Assembly (NCBI GenBank): GCA_026984135.1
Contig: JALSSR010000214.1
Location: forward strand, 1-39,690
Length of the DNA stretch: 39,690 nucleotides
Direction: 5' to 3'
DNA from: Bacteroidales bacterium
GTDB taxonomy: Bacteria > Bacteroidota > Bacteroidia > Bacteroidales > JAADJA01
Shown here: piece by piece, positions 1-7,452 of the stretch
Numbering within the stretch: position 1 is the stretch's first letter
How the letters are laid out: every line of letters starts with the position of its first letter
Notes under the pieces: model-generated
Seen by the model: only the letters and a program-made list of their open reading frames with translations
What the model was told of the DNA's origin: nothing
The model's database searches: none
Made by a program: the position numbers and the translations under genes

Positions 1-2636
1 ATCAGAATATAGTTTTTTCCCTCCGACAAAAACTTCTCATTCAAATTTCCTACTAATTCTGCAATCTCAAGATTTTTTGCAGGATCGAAAGAGTCGGGTT
101 TCACATAAACAATGTCGTAAATATTATCAATAATTCCATTTCCAAGTGCCGAATCGGAAATTACGATTGTATCTTCATTTCTTATTTGGGAAAAATCAAC
201 AGATGATGTCTCCTTATTATCAACAATGGGACGGATTTGTAACAAATTGAAAACAGCAGGTTCACCTTCCGGCCTGTTAAGATTAACGGCAAACTCTATC
301 TCGACGGGAATATTCATCTCTTTCTGACCCGTTTTTAGTGATACGTCAAGAATCTCAGCCAACGGAAAGGTGTTATGCTGCAAGATATTGGCAAAGGTGA
401 TCAATTTTTTCCCTTCATAATGCACTCCGTCTCTCAATATGTCGTTTTGAAAATCGTAAGTAGAAGCCAGATGTGCAATTGAGCCGTCCTTTTCCGCCTC
501 ACGCACCGGAAACTTCTTCAAATTCACACCATCATCAAGTGAGGGTGTAAATGTATCGGGTTTCAGGTCTAAAGCATAAAAATATTTCTGTGTCTCCTTA
601 AGAGTCATTTCCGCTGATGAAAGTTGCAGAATCTTTTTCGGATGTTTCGGCGAAAACCTTAAGGTTGTTCCACCTTCAACAATATACTTTCCAAGTCCGA
701 GAGCCACATTTGCAATTCCGTCCTCCGGCATCTCATCTCCTATGGGATAAAAGTTTATGGATCGGGCTACACCGGAAAAGGTGGGATAAAACCTTTCGCC
801 ATATTTACTGCCGCAAACTTCCTGAAGTACAATAGCCATTTTTTCCTCATCAATAACATTAAGAGTAGCATTCATATACGACTTACTGTCTTTGTAAAAA
901 GCCGAAGCATACACGCTCTTAATGGCATCTCCGAGCATTGTGATCATCTTTCTCTCGCTCTTTTCAACAAAGGGAATCATATAGGTAGAATATATTCCGG
1001 CAAACGGCTGATAATGTGAATCTTCCAACAGACTTGACGACCTCACGGCAACAGGATTGCCGATTACGGAAATAAAAGCATAAAGATCCTCGTGTATCCT
1101 GAACGGAAGTCTTGCCTTTAAAAACCTGTTTAGTATCTCCTCATCGGAAGACTCTTCGGAAAGAGCAATTTCATACAGATTATTCTCCTCCATAAACTCA
1201 TCGAAAATATCGGTACAAAGAACCACTGTCCTCGGTATTGTAACCACCACATTATCAAAGTTATCAAAAATCCGGTTTCTGTGTATCAACGAATCAAGAA
1301 AGGCAAGACCCCGGGCTTTGCCACCGAGAGAACCGTCACCAATACGCGAAAAAGTGAGATATTCGTCAAAACTGTCGCGGTAAAACTCCGCAATAACCCC
1401 GCGCGCTTTGCTAAGTCTGTAACTCGCAATGGCATCAAACATAAATCTCCTGATATCCTGAAGATTATCAAAATCCTCAATCCGCAAGTCTCTTATCAGG
1501 TCTGCGAGCGGGAACAAAGCCCGTGCTCTGAACCATTTTGAAAAATGATTTCGTGTTGTATGATATTCCAGAGAATTATCGGGTACTTTATACAATATTT
1601 CCTGAAATGCTTTGAGAGTGGCAGCTCTCATAATCTCCTTACCGGTTTTGGGATCAACAAAAATAAAATCACCGAAAGCAAAATACCTGAAAATAAAATT
1701 TCGCAATTCAAACGAAAGCGACTTTGAATGTTTATTTATAAAACCGACTTTTATCTCCTTGGCCATTTTCCCTGCATCAGTCTCCGACGACTGAAGCAGC
1801 AAAGGCATATACTTGTCTTCCTTCTTGATTTTTTCACAAAGCCTTATTCCGGCCATCCTGTCCATCTTTCCGTTGTGCTTGTAAGCCATATCCGTAATAA
1901 CGCCAAGCATATTTTGTTTATACTTCTCATAGAGCATAACGGCGTCTTCGTAAGAGGTGGCAAGCAATATTTTCGGTCTGCCCCTCATTCTTAACATTTT
2001 CTGATGCTCATTCAATCCCTCAGTCATAAATTTCAGCGACTGCTTAAAAATTATTTTATAAATATTCGGCAGATAACTGGAATAAAATCTTATGGAGTCT
2101 TCAACGAGCAGAATAGTCTGAACACCAACCTCTTCAACATCGTGTTCCACATTCATTCTATCTTCAATCAGCTTAATAATGGCAAGAAGAATATCGGCAT
2201 TCCCAAGCCAGCTGAAGATATAATCAATTGCGCTGAGATCTTCCTGATCAACTTTTAATGTTACCTCACGCGAAAAGTGGGTAAGCACAACAATCGGGAT
2301 ATCGGGATATTCAAGTTTTATATGTTCGGCAAGCCCGAAGGTATCCGACTCTTCGGCGCTTAACATGGTTATAATCAAATCAATATGCTCTTCCTGCAAT
2401 TTCACGAGAGCCTCCTCCTCCGAACCGGCAAGTATAAACTGCGGCGGATATCTCAGATTCAAAGAAACATACTCATTAAATATCTGCTCGTCTATTCTTC
2501 CGTCATCTTCCAAAATAAAAGCATCATAAGCACTGGATATCAACAAAACATGATAAATCCTTTTTTTCATCAGATTGTGAAAGGATGTATCCGTAAAATA
2601 ATACTTTTTGGAATGCTGTAATTGAAGGTTTGCCAT
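1..2636 (-). CDS. Receiver-domain / PEP synthase-like (PPDK N-terminal) protein, 3' end cut off
   Basis: The frame is open from an ATG at 2636 to the window edge, giving 878 codons with no stop, so the C-terminus is missing. Residues about 15-140 look like a degenerate receiver-like domain. Residues about 170-300 look like a second one, with ILLVEDS near 173-179 and a possible phospho-acceptor Asp in VITDMAY near 249. From about residue 430 the sequence matches the pyruvate phosphate dikinase/PEP synthase nucleotide-binding region: GGKARGL near 437, then NPVAVRSSSLLEDS and GLGKYIVEGG. Related Bacteroidota proteins of roughly 1000 residues are annotated as PEP/pyruvate-binding proteins, and their substrate is uncertain. 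Whether the phosphohistidine and PEP-binding domains are present cannot be seen here. A -7 promoter element lies at 2671-2678. The gene is divergent from the kinase-like gene at 2885. Confidence 0.8.
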   Translation of the reverse strand, partial: MANLQLQHSKKYYFTDTSFHNLMKKRIYHVLLISSAYDAFILEDDGRIDEQIFNEYVSLNLRYPPQFILAGSEEEALVKLQEEHIDLIITMLSAEESDTFGLAEHIKLEYPDIPIVVLTHFSREVTLKVDQEDLSAIDYIFSWLGNADILLAIIKLIEDRMNVEHDVEEVGVQTILLVEDSIRFYSSYLPNIYKIIFKQSLKFMTEGLNEHQKMLRMRGRPKILLATSYEDAVMLYEKYKQNMLGVITDMAYKHNGKMDRMAGIRLCEKIKKEDKYMPLLLQSSETDAGKMAKEIKVGFINKHSKSLSFELRNFIFRYFAFGDFIFVDPKTGKEIMRAATLKAFQEILYKVPDNSLEYHTTRNHFSKWFRARALFPLADLIRDLRIEDFDNLQDIRRFMFDAIASYRLSKARGVIAEFYRDSFDEYLTFSRIGDGSLGGKARGLAFLDSLIHRNRIFDNFDNVVVTIPRTVVLCTDIFDEFMEENNLYEIALSEESSDEEILNRFLKARLPFRIHEDLYAFISVIGNPVAVRSSSLLEDSHYQPFAGIYSTYMIPFVEKSERKMITMLGDAIKSVYASAFYKDSKSYMNATLNVIDEEKMAIVLQEVCGSKYGERFYPTFSGVARSINFYPIGDEMPEDGIANVALGLGKYIVEGGTTLRFSPKHPKKILQLSSAEMTLKETQKYFYALDLKPDTFTPSLDDGVNLKKFPVREAEKDGSIAHLASTYDFQNDILRDGVHYEGKKLITFANILQHNTFPLAEILDVSLKTGQKEMNIPVEIEFAVNLNRPEGEPAVFNLLQIRPIVDNKETSSVDFSQIRNEDTIVISDSALGNGIIDNIYDIVYVKPDSFDPAKNLEIAELVGNLNEKFLSEGKNYIL

Positions 2637-2670
2637 ATCTTTAATATTCTGTTGTTTAAATATAAATAAT

Positions 2671-2678
2671 CAAATGTA
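2671..2678 (-). promoter_or_regulatory. -7 promoter element for the receiver/PEP synthase-like gene
   Basis: On the minus strand this reads TACATTTG, an exact match to the Bacteroidota TAnnTTTG element, 34 bases upstream of the ATG. No clear TTTG -33 element stands at the expected spacing. Confidence 0.5.
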
Positions 2679-2830
2679 GATATATGCGTTATGTGTTTCG
2701 TTGATGGTCATTGCCGGACAGGTCTGTAACCACCGAGTCCTAAAGCATATTTTTTAACGTCTAACATATTTAATATAAAATACAAATTTAAACCAATTTT
2801 CACATATTTTGATTTTTAAAATAAATTAAC

Positions 2831-2861
2831 TTTGAAAGTTTCAAAAAATATACTATATTTG
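2831..2861 (+). promoter_or_regulatory. Bacteroidota sigma-A promoter (TTTG-N19-TATATTTG)
   Basis: A -33 element TTTG (2831-2834) and a -7 element TATATTTG (2854-2861) are separated by exactly 19 bases, an ideal match to the phylum's housekeeping promoter. The start codon of the cytidylate-kinase-like gene is 23 bases further on. Confidence 0.8.
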
Positions 2862-2874
2862 GGAGTTCAAAAAA

Positions 2875-2880
2875 GGAGGG
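2875..2880 (+). promoter_or_regulatory. Strong Shine-Dalgarno sequence (GGAGGG)
   Basis: GGAGGG stands 4 bases before the ATG at 2885. Such strong anti-16S complementarity is unusual in Bacteroidota, where most genes lack it, and no other gene in this window shows an equally clear one. Confidence 0.6.
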
Positions 2881-2884
2881 AAAA

Positions 2885-3610
2885 ATGAACACAAAACAAC
2901 ACTATTCCGATTACCCCTGGAGAAATATTTTTGAGAAATACTTCAGTGATATTATTAACGACCAAAAAACAAAAATAGAAGAGCCGGGACCGTACATTTC
3001 AATATCACGTGATTTCGGATGTATGGCAAATAATATTGCAAGACAACTTTCCAAAGAACTTACAAAAAGAAATAAAACCTCGGGAATAAACAAGGAATGG
3101 AAATGGATAAACAAAACCATCCTCGAAGAATCGGCCAAAGCACTTGACCTGTCGCCTTCAAAAATAGAGTATGTTTTTCATTCGCAAAAAAAAAGTATGA
3201 TGGATGAAATAATCGGGGCAATGTCGCAGAGATATTATAAAAGTGATAAAAAGATAAGAAACACAATTATAGAAGTAATAAGAAACATTGCAAAAACCGG
3301 TAATGTGATAATTGTAGGACGCGGCGGTGTCGCTTTTGCAGCCGATAATCCCAAATCACTGCACATAAAATTAACGGCACCGATTGAGTGGCGGGTCGAA
3401 AGGATAAGCAAAAGTTATAATAAATCAAAAGCAGAAGCTCTGAAGTTTATTCTGGAAGTTGACAAAGAACGTAAATTTCTGATTGACAGCTTTATGGGAT
3501 TTGATACCGACTTGTCAATTTTTGATATAGTGTTTAACCGCAAGACCTTAAAAGAAAATGAAATTGTTTATTCCATTGTTAATATGCTGGAGATGAAGAA
3601 ATTAATTTAA
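2885..3610 (+). CDS. Cytidylate kinase-like family protein
   Basis: A 241-residue protein resembling the cytidylate-kinase-like P-loop family common in Bacteroidota and Firmicutes. The N-terminal nucleotide-binding segment is ISISRDFGCMANNIARQL (from about residue 38), where GCMANN replaces the classical GxxGxGK loop. A central VIIVGRGGVAFAA segment and an Arg-rich region (EWRVERISKSY) match the family's later nucleotide-binding and lid regions. There is no signal peptide, so it is predicted cytoplasmic. The true substrate is unknown; a genuine CMP kinase (Cmk) would have a canonical P-loop. The ATG is fixed by an ideal promoter and a strong Shine-Dalgarno sequence just upstream. It appears monocistronic, because the next gene is convergent. 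Confidence 0.8.
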   Translation: MNTKQHYSDYPWRNIFEKYFSDIINDQKTKIEEPGPYISISRDFGCMANNIARQLSKELTKRNKTSGINKEWKWINKTILEESAKALDLSPSKIEYVFHSQKKSMMDEIIGAMSQRYYKSDKKIRNTIIEVIRNIAKTGNVIIVGRGGVAFAADNPKSLHIKLTAPIEWRVERISKSYNKSKAEALKFILEVDKERKFLIDSFMGFDTDLSIFDIVFNRKTLKENEIVYSIVNMLEMKKLI

Positions 3611-3645
3611 GAAGACAGAAAGTTTTTTGGCAAAGGCACTATTTC

Positions 3646-3719
3646 GCCACGAAGACTCTAAGACTCTAAGAAACACTAATTTCTCTTTGTGATTCTTCGT
3701 GACTTGGTGCCTTGGTGGC
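3646..3719. repeat. Dispersed imperfect palindrome, copy 1
   Basis: Left arm 3646-3676 (begins GCCACGAAGACTCTAAG) pairs with right arm 3689-3719 (reverse complement begins GCCACCAAGGCACCAAG) at 23 of 31 positions without gaps, around a 12-base loop. The arms are built from an approximately 8-base period with AAG at fixed positions. A related element lies at 7144-7237. It sits between two convergent genes and could fold as a hairpin and serve as a bidirectional terminator. Repeats of this type are recalled from other Bacteroidota genomes. Confidence 0.65.
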
Positions 3720-3727
3720 AAAAAAAA

Positions 3728-4234
3728 TCAATTCGTTTTAAATTTATAATCAACTTTTGACAAATCTTCGTTTGCCTTAACAATCTTACCTTTCAGTTCT
3801 TCTTTAAAAGCAACGAACTTATTAAAAAGAGCATCATCAGCCATAGCAAGCATTTGTACGGCAAGAATAGCTGCATTTTTAGCTGCGTTCAAACCCACCG
3901 TAGCAACAGGAATTCCGGGAGGCATCTGAACAATTGATAACAGAGCATCAACACCTTCAAGGGTAGCTTTTATGGGGACACCGATTACAGGAAGAGGTGT
4001 CATGGCAGCTATAACACCCGGAAGATGAGCAGCCATTCCCGCACCTGCAATTATCACTTTTATTCCCCGGTCTTTTGCAGATTTGGCAAATCTCTCAACC
4101 TGCTCCGGAGTCCTGTGTGCCGACAAAGCGTTCATCTCAAAAGGAACTTCCATTTCATCAAAAAACCTGGCCGCAGCTTCCATAACCGGAAGATCCGACG
4201 TACTACCCATAATTATGCTTACTTTTGGAACCAT
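3728..4234 (-). CDS. purE: N5-carboxyaminoimidazole ribonucleotide mutase (PurE)
   Basis: A 168-residue class I PurE, converting N5-CAIR to CAIR in purine synthesis in the cytoplasm. Family motifs are clear: GSTSD at residues 10-14, the SAHRTPE loop at 38-44 with the catalytic His at about 40, and GAGMAAHLPGV in the middle. Length is normal for the class. It is divergent from hpt, pairing de novo synthesis and salvage of purines across a 99-base region with a promoter on each strand. No separate purK is visible in the window. Confidence 0.96.
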   Translation of the reverse strand: MVPKVSIIMGSTSDLPVMEAAARFFDEMEVPFEMNALSAHRTPEQVERFAKSAKDRGIKVIIAGAGMAAHLPGVIAAMTPLPVIGVPIKATLEGVDALLSIVQMPPGIPVATVGLNAAKNAAILAVQMLAMADDALFNKFVAFKEELKGKIVKANEDLSKVDYKFKTN

Positions 4235-4261
4235 TATAACCGTTTTTTACATTATTCACAG

Positions 4262-4292
4262 CAAAATTACATATTTTCGGCTGACGAACAAT
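4262..4292 (-). promoter_or_regulatory. purE promoter
   Basis: The minus strand reads TAATTTTG at 4262-4269, an exact TAnnTTTG element, with ATTG at 4289-4292 as a weak -33 at a 19-base spacing. The purE ATG is 28 bases downstream of the -7 element. Confidence 0.6.
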
Positions 4293-4301
4293 CTTTGTTG
4301 C

Positions 4302-4309
4302 TATTTTTG
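4302..4309 (+). promoter_or_regulatory. hpt operon -7 promoter element
   Basis: TATTTTTG matches TAnnTTTG exactly, 24 bases before the hpt ATG. No good -33 element is seen. It is arranged back to back with the purE promoter. Confidence 0.5.
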
Positions 4310-4333
4310 TAAAATATTGAATTAAATAAAAAT

Positions 4334-4885
4334 ATGAAAACAGTAAAAGTACTTGAGCTTGAATTTTCGGAATTCATAGGAGCCGCGGAGATAGCAAAAG
4401 CAGTTAAAAAGGTTGCCGACCGCATTAATAAAGATATGGAAGGGAAAGATCCTCTGTTTCTCGTTGTTCTTAACGGAGCATTTATGTTTGCAGCAGATCT
4501 TATGAAGGAAGTATCAATACCCTGTGAAATATCATTTGTAAAACTTTCCTCATATATCGGCACTAAAACGACATCAACGGTTCGTGAACTTATCGGTCTT
4601 GATGAGGTGTTGCACGACAGAACGGTTGTAATAGTTGAAGATATTATTGATACAGGTATAACAATGGGTGTAACCATTGAAAAACTAAAAAAGCTGGAAG
4701 CCAAAGAGGTCAAGATAGCTACTCTTTTATTTAAACCCGGTGCATTTAAAATGAACTATGAGATAGATTATATAGGACTTGAAATACCCAATGATTTCAT
4801 TGTGGGCTACGGACTTGATTATAACGGGCACGGAAGGAATTTGCCCGACATCTACAAGATTATCAATTCGGATATTGAATTATAA
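4334..4885 (+). CDS. hpt: Hypoxanthine phosphoribosyltransferase
   Basis: A 183-residue type I phosphoribosyltransferase that salvages hypoxanthine (and probably guanine) using PRPP to form IMP/GMP. The PRPP-binding signature VVIVEDIIDTG lies at residues 98-108 with acidic residues E102 and D103. An N-terminal LNGAFMFAADL loop and a C-terminal GYGLDYNGHGRNLPDIY segment are typical of Hpt. It is the first gene of an hpt-obg-PAP2 operon, with a 12-base gap to obg. In many relatives adk lies between hpt and obg; it is absent here. Confidence 0.95.
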   Translation: MKTVKVLELEFSEFIGAAEIAKAVKKVADRINKDMEGKDPLFLVVLNGAFMFAADLMKEVSIPCEISFVKLSSYIGTKTTSTVRELIGLDEVLHDRTVVIVEDIIDTGITMGVTIEKLKKLEAKEVKIATLLFKPGAFKMNYEIDYIGLEIPNDFIVGYGLDYNGHGRNLPDIYKIINSDIEL

Positions 4886-4897
4886 AACCGGTTTAAA

Positions 4898-5887
4898 ATG
4901 GCAAGTTCCAATTTTGTAGATTATGTAAAAATAAACTGTCGCAGCGGCAACGGTGGTGCCGGTTCGGCACACTTTTTCCGCTCAAGACGGCAACCGCGAG
5001 GCGGACCCGACGGTGGCGACGGCGGGAGAGGTGGACATATTATTCTCCGCGGGAATAAGCAACTCTGGACTTTGCTCCATCTTAAATACACAAAACATGT
5101 TAAAGCCGAACACGGAGGTTCAGGTGGAGGAAGTTTGAAAACAGGCGCAAACGGAAAGGATGTGATACTGGATGTCCCTCTCGGAACGGTTGCCAAAAAC
5201 GCCGAAACCGGTGAGGTTTTATTTGAAATTACGGCAGACGGTGAAGAGCATATACTGCTGAAAGGTGGACGCGGAGGTTTGGGAAACGATCATTTTAAAT
5301 CACCGACCAACAGAACACCAAAATTTGCACAACCCGGTGAGGAAGGTTTGGAAGAGTGGTTCATTCTTGAGTTGAAAATACTTGCCGATGTGGGACTGGT
5401 AGGCTTTCCAAATGCCGGTAAATCAACGCTTCTGTCCGTTATCTCAGCCGCAAAACCGGAAATTGCCGACTATCCTTTCACAACACTAACACCAAACCTC
5501 GGTATTGTGCGATACAGGGACGATAAATCGTTTGTTATGGCTGATATCCCCGGAATTATTGAAGGTGCTCACAAAGGTAAAGGCCTGGGACTCCGGTTTC
5601 TGAGACATATCGAAAGAAACTCGATCCTGCTTTTTATGGTGCCTGCCGACAGTGACGATATTAAAAAAGAATTTGATATCCTTTTGAAAGAACTTATGCA
5701 GTTTAACCCGGAATTACTGGATAAATCAAAAATACTGGCAATTACCAAATCGGACCTTCTCGATGAGGAGCTAATGACCGAAATTAAAAACGACCTTCCC
5801 GAAATTCCGTCCGTATTTATTTCGTCTGTTGCCAATACGGGACTAATGGAATTGAAGGATTTGATATGGAATGAATTAAATGCTTGA
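4898..5887 (+). CDS. obg: GTPase Obg/CgtA
   Basis: A 329-residue Obg GTPase, associated with large-subunit ribosome assembly and stress control. Residues 1-160 form the glycine-rich Obg fold ([14 protein letters not shown] around 33-46). The G domain follows: G1 GFPNAGKS (169-176), switch [12 protein letters not shown]3 DIPG (216-219), G4 TKSD (283-286) and G5 SSVANTG (309-315). The protein ends right after the G domain, so the variable C-terminal OCT domain is absent, which is common in this phylum. Its end overlaps the start of the PAP2 gene by 8 bases, implying translational coupling. Confidence 0.96.
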   Translation: MASSNFVDYVKINCRSGNGGAGSAHFFRSRRQPRGGPDGGDGGRGGHIILRGNKQLWTLLHLKYTKHVKAEHGGSGGGSLKTGANGKDVILDVPLGTVAKNAETGEVLFEITADGEEHILLKGGRGGLGNDHFKSPTNRTPKFAQPGEEGLEEWFILELKILADVGLVGFPNAGKSTLLSVISAAKPEIADYPFTTLTPNLGIVRYRDDKSFVMADIPGIIEGAHKGKGLGLRFLRHIERNSILLFMVPADSDDIKKEFDILLKELMQFNPELLDKSKILAITKSDLLDEELMTEIKNDLPEIPSVFISSVANTGLMELKDLIWNELNA

Positions 5888-6449
5888 TTTTTTACAACAT
5901 CTCGACAAACAAATATTTCTGTTTCTCAACGGATTACATAACGGTTTCTGGGATTTCGTTATGTATTGGATGAGCAATAAACTGATATGGATTCCGCTCT
6001 ACCTTTATCTGCTTTTTTTACTATATAAATATTTCAAAAAAAATTTCATATATATAGTGGTTACAATAGCACTTTTGATTTTTTTAAGCGATCAAACCTC
6101 CGTTCACATTTTCAAGAATATCTTTATGAGACTCAGACCGTGCCATAATCCTGAGCTTGAAGGCATGGTACACCTTGTCAAGGGACACTGCGGCGGGCAG
6201 TACGGCTTCATTTCCTCCCACGCTACGAATCATTTTGCAATTGCAACCTTCCTCTCTTTTATGCTCGGAAAAAAGATTAAATATTTCTCAGTTTTGATAT
6301 TTCTGTGGGCGACGGTAATTGCATACAGCAGGATATATCTCGGAGTTCATTATCCGGGTGACGTTGTTGCCGGAACTATCGTAGGTATTTTAATAGGATT
6401 AATCGTATGGAAATTATATAAATTGATTGTCGTTTCAAAGTCCCTCTAA
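5880..6449 (+). CDS. PAP2-family membrane phosphatase
   Basis: A 189-residue integral membrane protein with about five hydrophobic segments. The three PAP2 phosphatase motifs are present: K79-x6-R86-P87, SSHATN at 112-117 (catalytic His about 114), and [12 protein letters not shown] at 150-161 with His157 and Asp161. Family members dephosphorylate undecaprenyl pyrophosphate or phosphatidylglycerol phosphate/phosphatidate. The Cys-containing loop between motifs 1 and 2 resembles other Bacteroidota undecaprenyl-diphosphatase candidates, but the substrate cannot be fixed from sequence. The start overlaps the end of obg, and its last 15 bases overlap the convergent mobA gene. Confidence 0.85.
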   Translation: MLDFLQHLDKQIFLFLNGLHNGFWDFVMYWMSNKLIWIPLYLYLLFLLYKYFKKNFIYIVVTIALLIFLSDQTSVHIFKNIFMRLRPCHNPELEGMVHLVKGHCGGQYGFISSHATNHFAIATFLSFMLGKKIKYFSVLIFLWATVIAYSRIYLGVHYPGDVVAGTIVGILIGLIVWKLYKLIVVSKSL

Positions 6450-7022
6450 TCTCTTTAACTCTGCCTCTGTATTAATGTTAGAAAAAAGCAATCTGCCGTC
6501 AAATCCGTTTTCCCTGTCAATGTTAATAAAACGAACATCCATATTTTCAAATACTCTCTGCAATTTATAAATACCGTTTTCAATTGATTTGTCAAACAGT
6601 GATGCCGCATCTTTCCCGTAATAAGCGCATAAAGGCTCGGGAAAACCATTATTCACCGGAACAACAGCCTGATGTTCTAGCTTATGCGAAATAATATATC
6701 GAACAAGCTTTGCGGTGATAAACGGCATATCGCAGGATAAAACAAAATTATCTTCCGTGCTTGAAAAATGAATTGCAGATGATATGCCGCCAATGGGACC
6801 AACTCCGGTAACTTCATCTTTCACAACGGGAAGCCCCAAATAATCGTAGCTGTTACCGTTGGCACTAATTATGACTTCGTCACACACCTCAAGCAAAACC
6901 TCAACGGCATATTCAATTAAGGGCTTTTTATTCATTGTACAAAGCCCTTTTTCCTTCCCCATTCTGCTGCTTTTGCCGCCGGCAAGAACTATTCCCGTTA
7001 TTTCCGTTTTAGATTCAACCAT
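6435..7022 (-). CDS. mobA: Molybdenum cofactor guanylyltransferase (MobA)
   Basis: A 195-residue nucleotidyltransferase fold protein that would attach GMP to molybdopterin. The N-terminal signature is VLAGGKSSRMGKEKGL, followed by GVGPIGGISSA and the metal-binding CDMPFI. I place the start at the ATG at 7022 rather than at an in-frame ATG at 7127. The signature then sits at the usual distance from the N-terminus, and a perfect -7 element (7035-7042) falls between the two ATGs. No other molybdopterin genes are nearby, so the gene is an orphan here. A related NTP-transferase with another role is possible but less likely. Confidence 0.85.
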   Translation of the reverse strand: MVESKTEITGIVLAGGKSSRMGKEKGLCTMNKKPLIEYAVEVLLEVCDEVIISANGNSYDYLGLPVVKDEVTGVGPIGGISSAIHFSSTEDNFVLSCDMPFITAKLVRYIISHKLEHQAVVPVNNGFPEPLCAYYGKDAASLFDKSIENGIYKLQRVFENMDVRFINIDRENGFDGRLLFSNINTEAELKRLEGL

Positions 7023-7034
7023 TTTAACTCTCTG

Positions 7035-7042
7035 CAAAAGTA
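7035..7042 (-). promoter_or_regulatory. mobA -7 promoter element
   Basis: The minus strand reads TACTTTTG, exactly TAnnTTTG, 12 bases before the ATG at 7022. The leader would be very short. Its position argues against the upstream ATG at 7127. Confidence 0.5.
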
Positions 7043-7143
7043 AAAATTGTATTGACATTTTACATAATAATACAAAATCTTGTTCCGCAACTGTCACGGT
7101 ACTTTTTATTATTGGGAATAAGTTCATTGCATTAAAACCTGAT

Positions 7144-7237
7144 GCCTTTGCGGTTCTTAGTGTCTTTGAGCCTTAGTGGCAAAACAGCAGAAAATTAGCC
7201 CCAAAGACACAAAGGCTCAAAGAAAACACAAAGAAAG
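7144..7237. repeat. Dispersed imperfect palindrome, copy 2
   Basis: Left arm 7144-7180 and right arm 7198-7237 are inverted copies with the same phased AAG units as the element at 3646-3719. The reverse complement of the left arm begins GCCACTAAGGCTCAAAG; the right arm begins GCCCCAAAGACACAAAG. The consensus shared by the two copies is approximately GCCACnAAGGCnCnAAG followed by a second nCACnAAG unit. The copies are 3.4 kb apart and both lie downstream or upstream of unrelated genes, so this is a dispersed family rather than a gene-specific site. Confidence 0.6.
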
Positions 7238-7452
7238 ACTTACAAAACATTCTCGTCATATTTCCCAAAGGGTCAGTTGTTCTGATTTTGCTAACCGGGA
7301 ATTAATAATTTTTGTTATTCTTGCTAATTGTTATTTAACAATAACGGAAGAGGAGGAAGAAACTTTAAAAATTGACGAACTTACAATAAAAGTTGAACCG
7401 ATCTGGAAATGGCTATTGAAAAGTAGCCAAACTTTAGAATAAAAGAAAGCCG
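7238..7452. other. Intergenic remainder with no supported gene
   Basis: The stretch between the palindrome and the end of nadE contains only the tail of an 88-codon open frame (7176-7442, plus strand). Its first third is translated from the repeat itself. The second half encodes an acidic run and a short hydrophobic tail (IWKWLL) that might be a remnant of a lost gene, but I cannot name it. No terminator or promoter stands out. Confidence 0.4.

Noticed and set aside
4267-4713. A 148-codon open frame antisense to hpt
   Set aside because: It lies mostly within the clear hpt gene, has Ser/Thr-rich low-complexity sequence and no known motif. It is a shadow frame.
7023-7127. Longer mobA reading from the ATG at 7127
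   Set aside because: The extra 35 residues precede the conserved LAGG motif without homology, and a perfect -7 promoter element lies inside this stretch.
7176-7442. An 88-codon open frame on the plus strand
   Set aside because: Its first third is translated from the palindromic repeat, it has no promoter or recognisable domain, and its composition is poor. At best it is a gene remnant.
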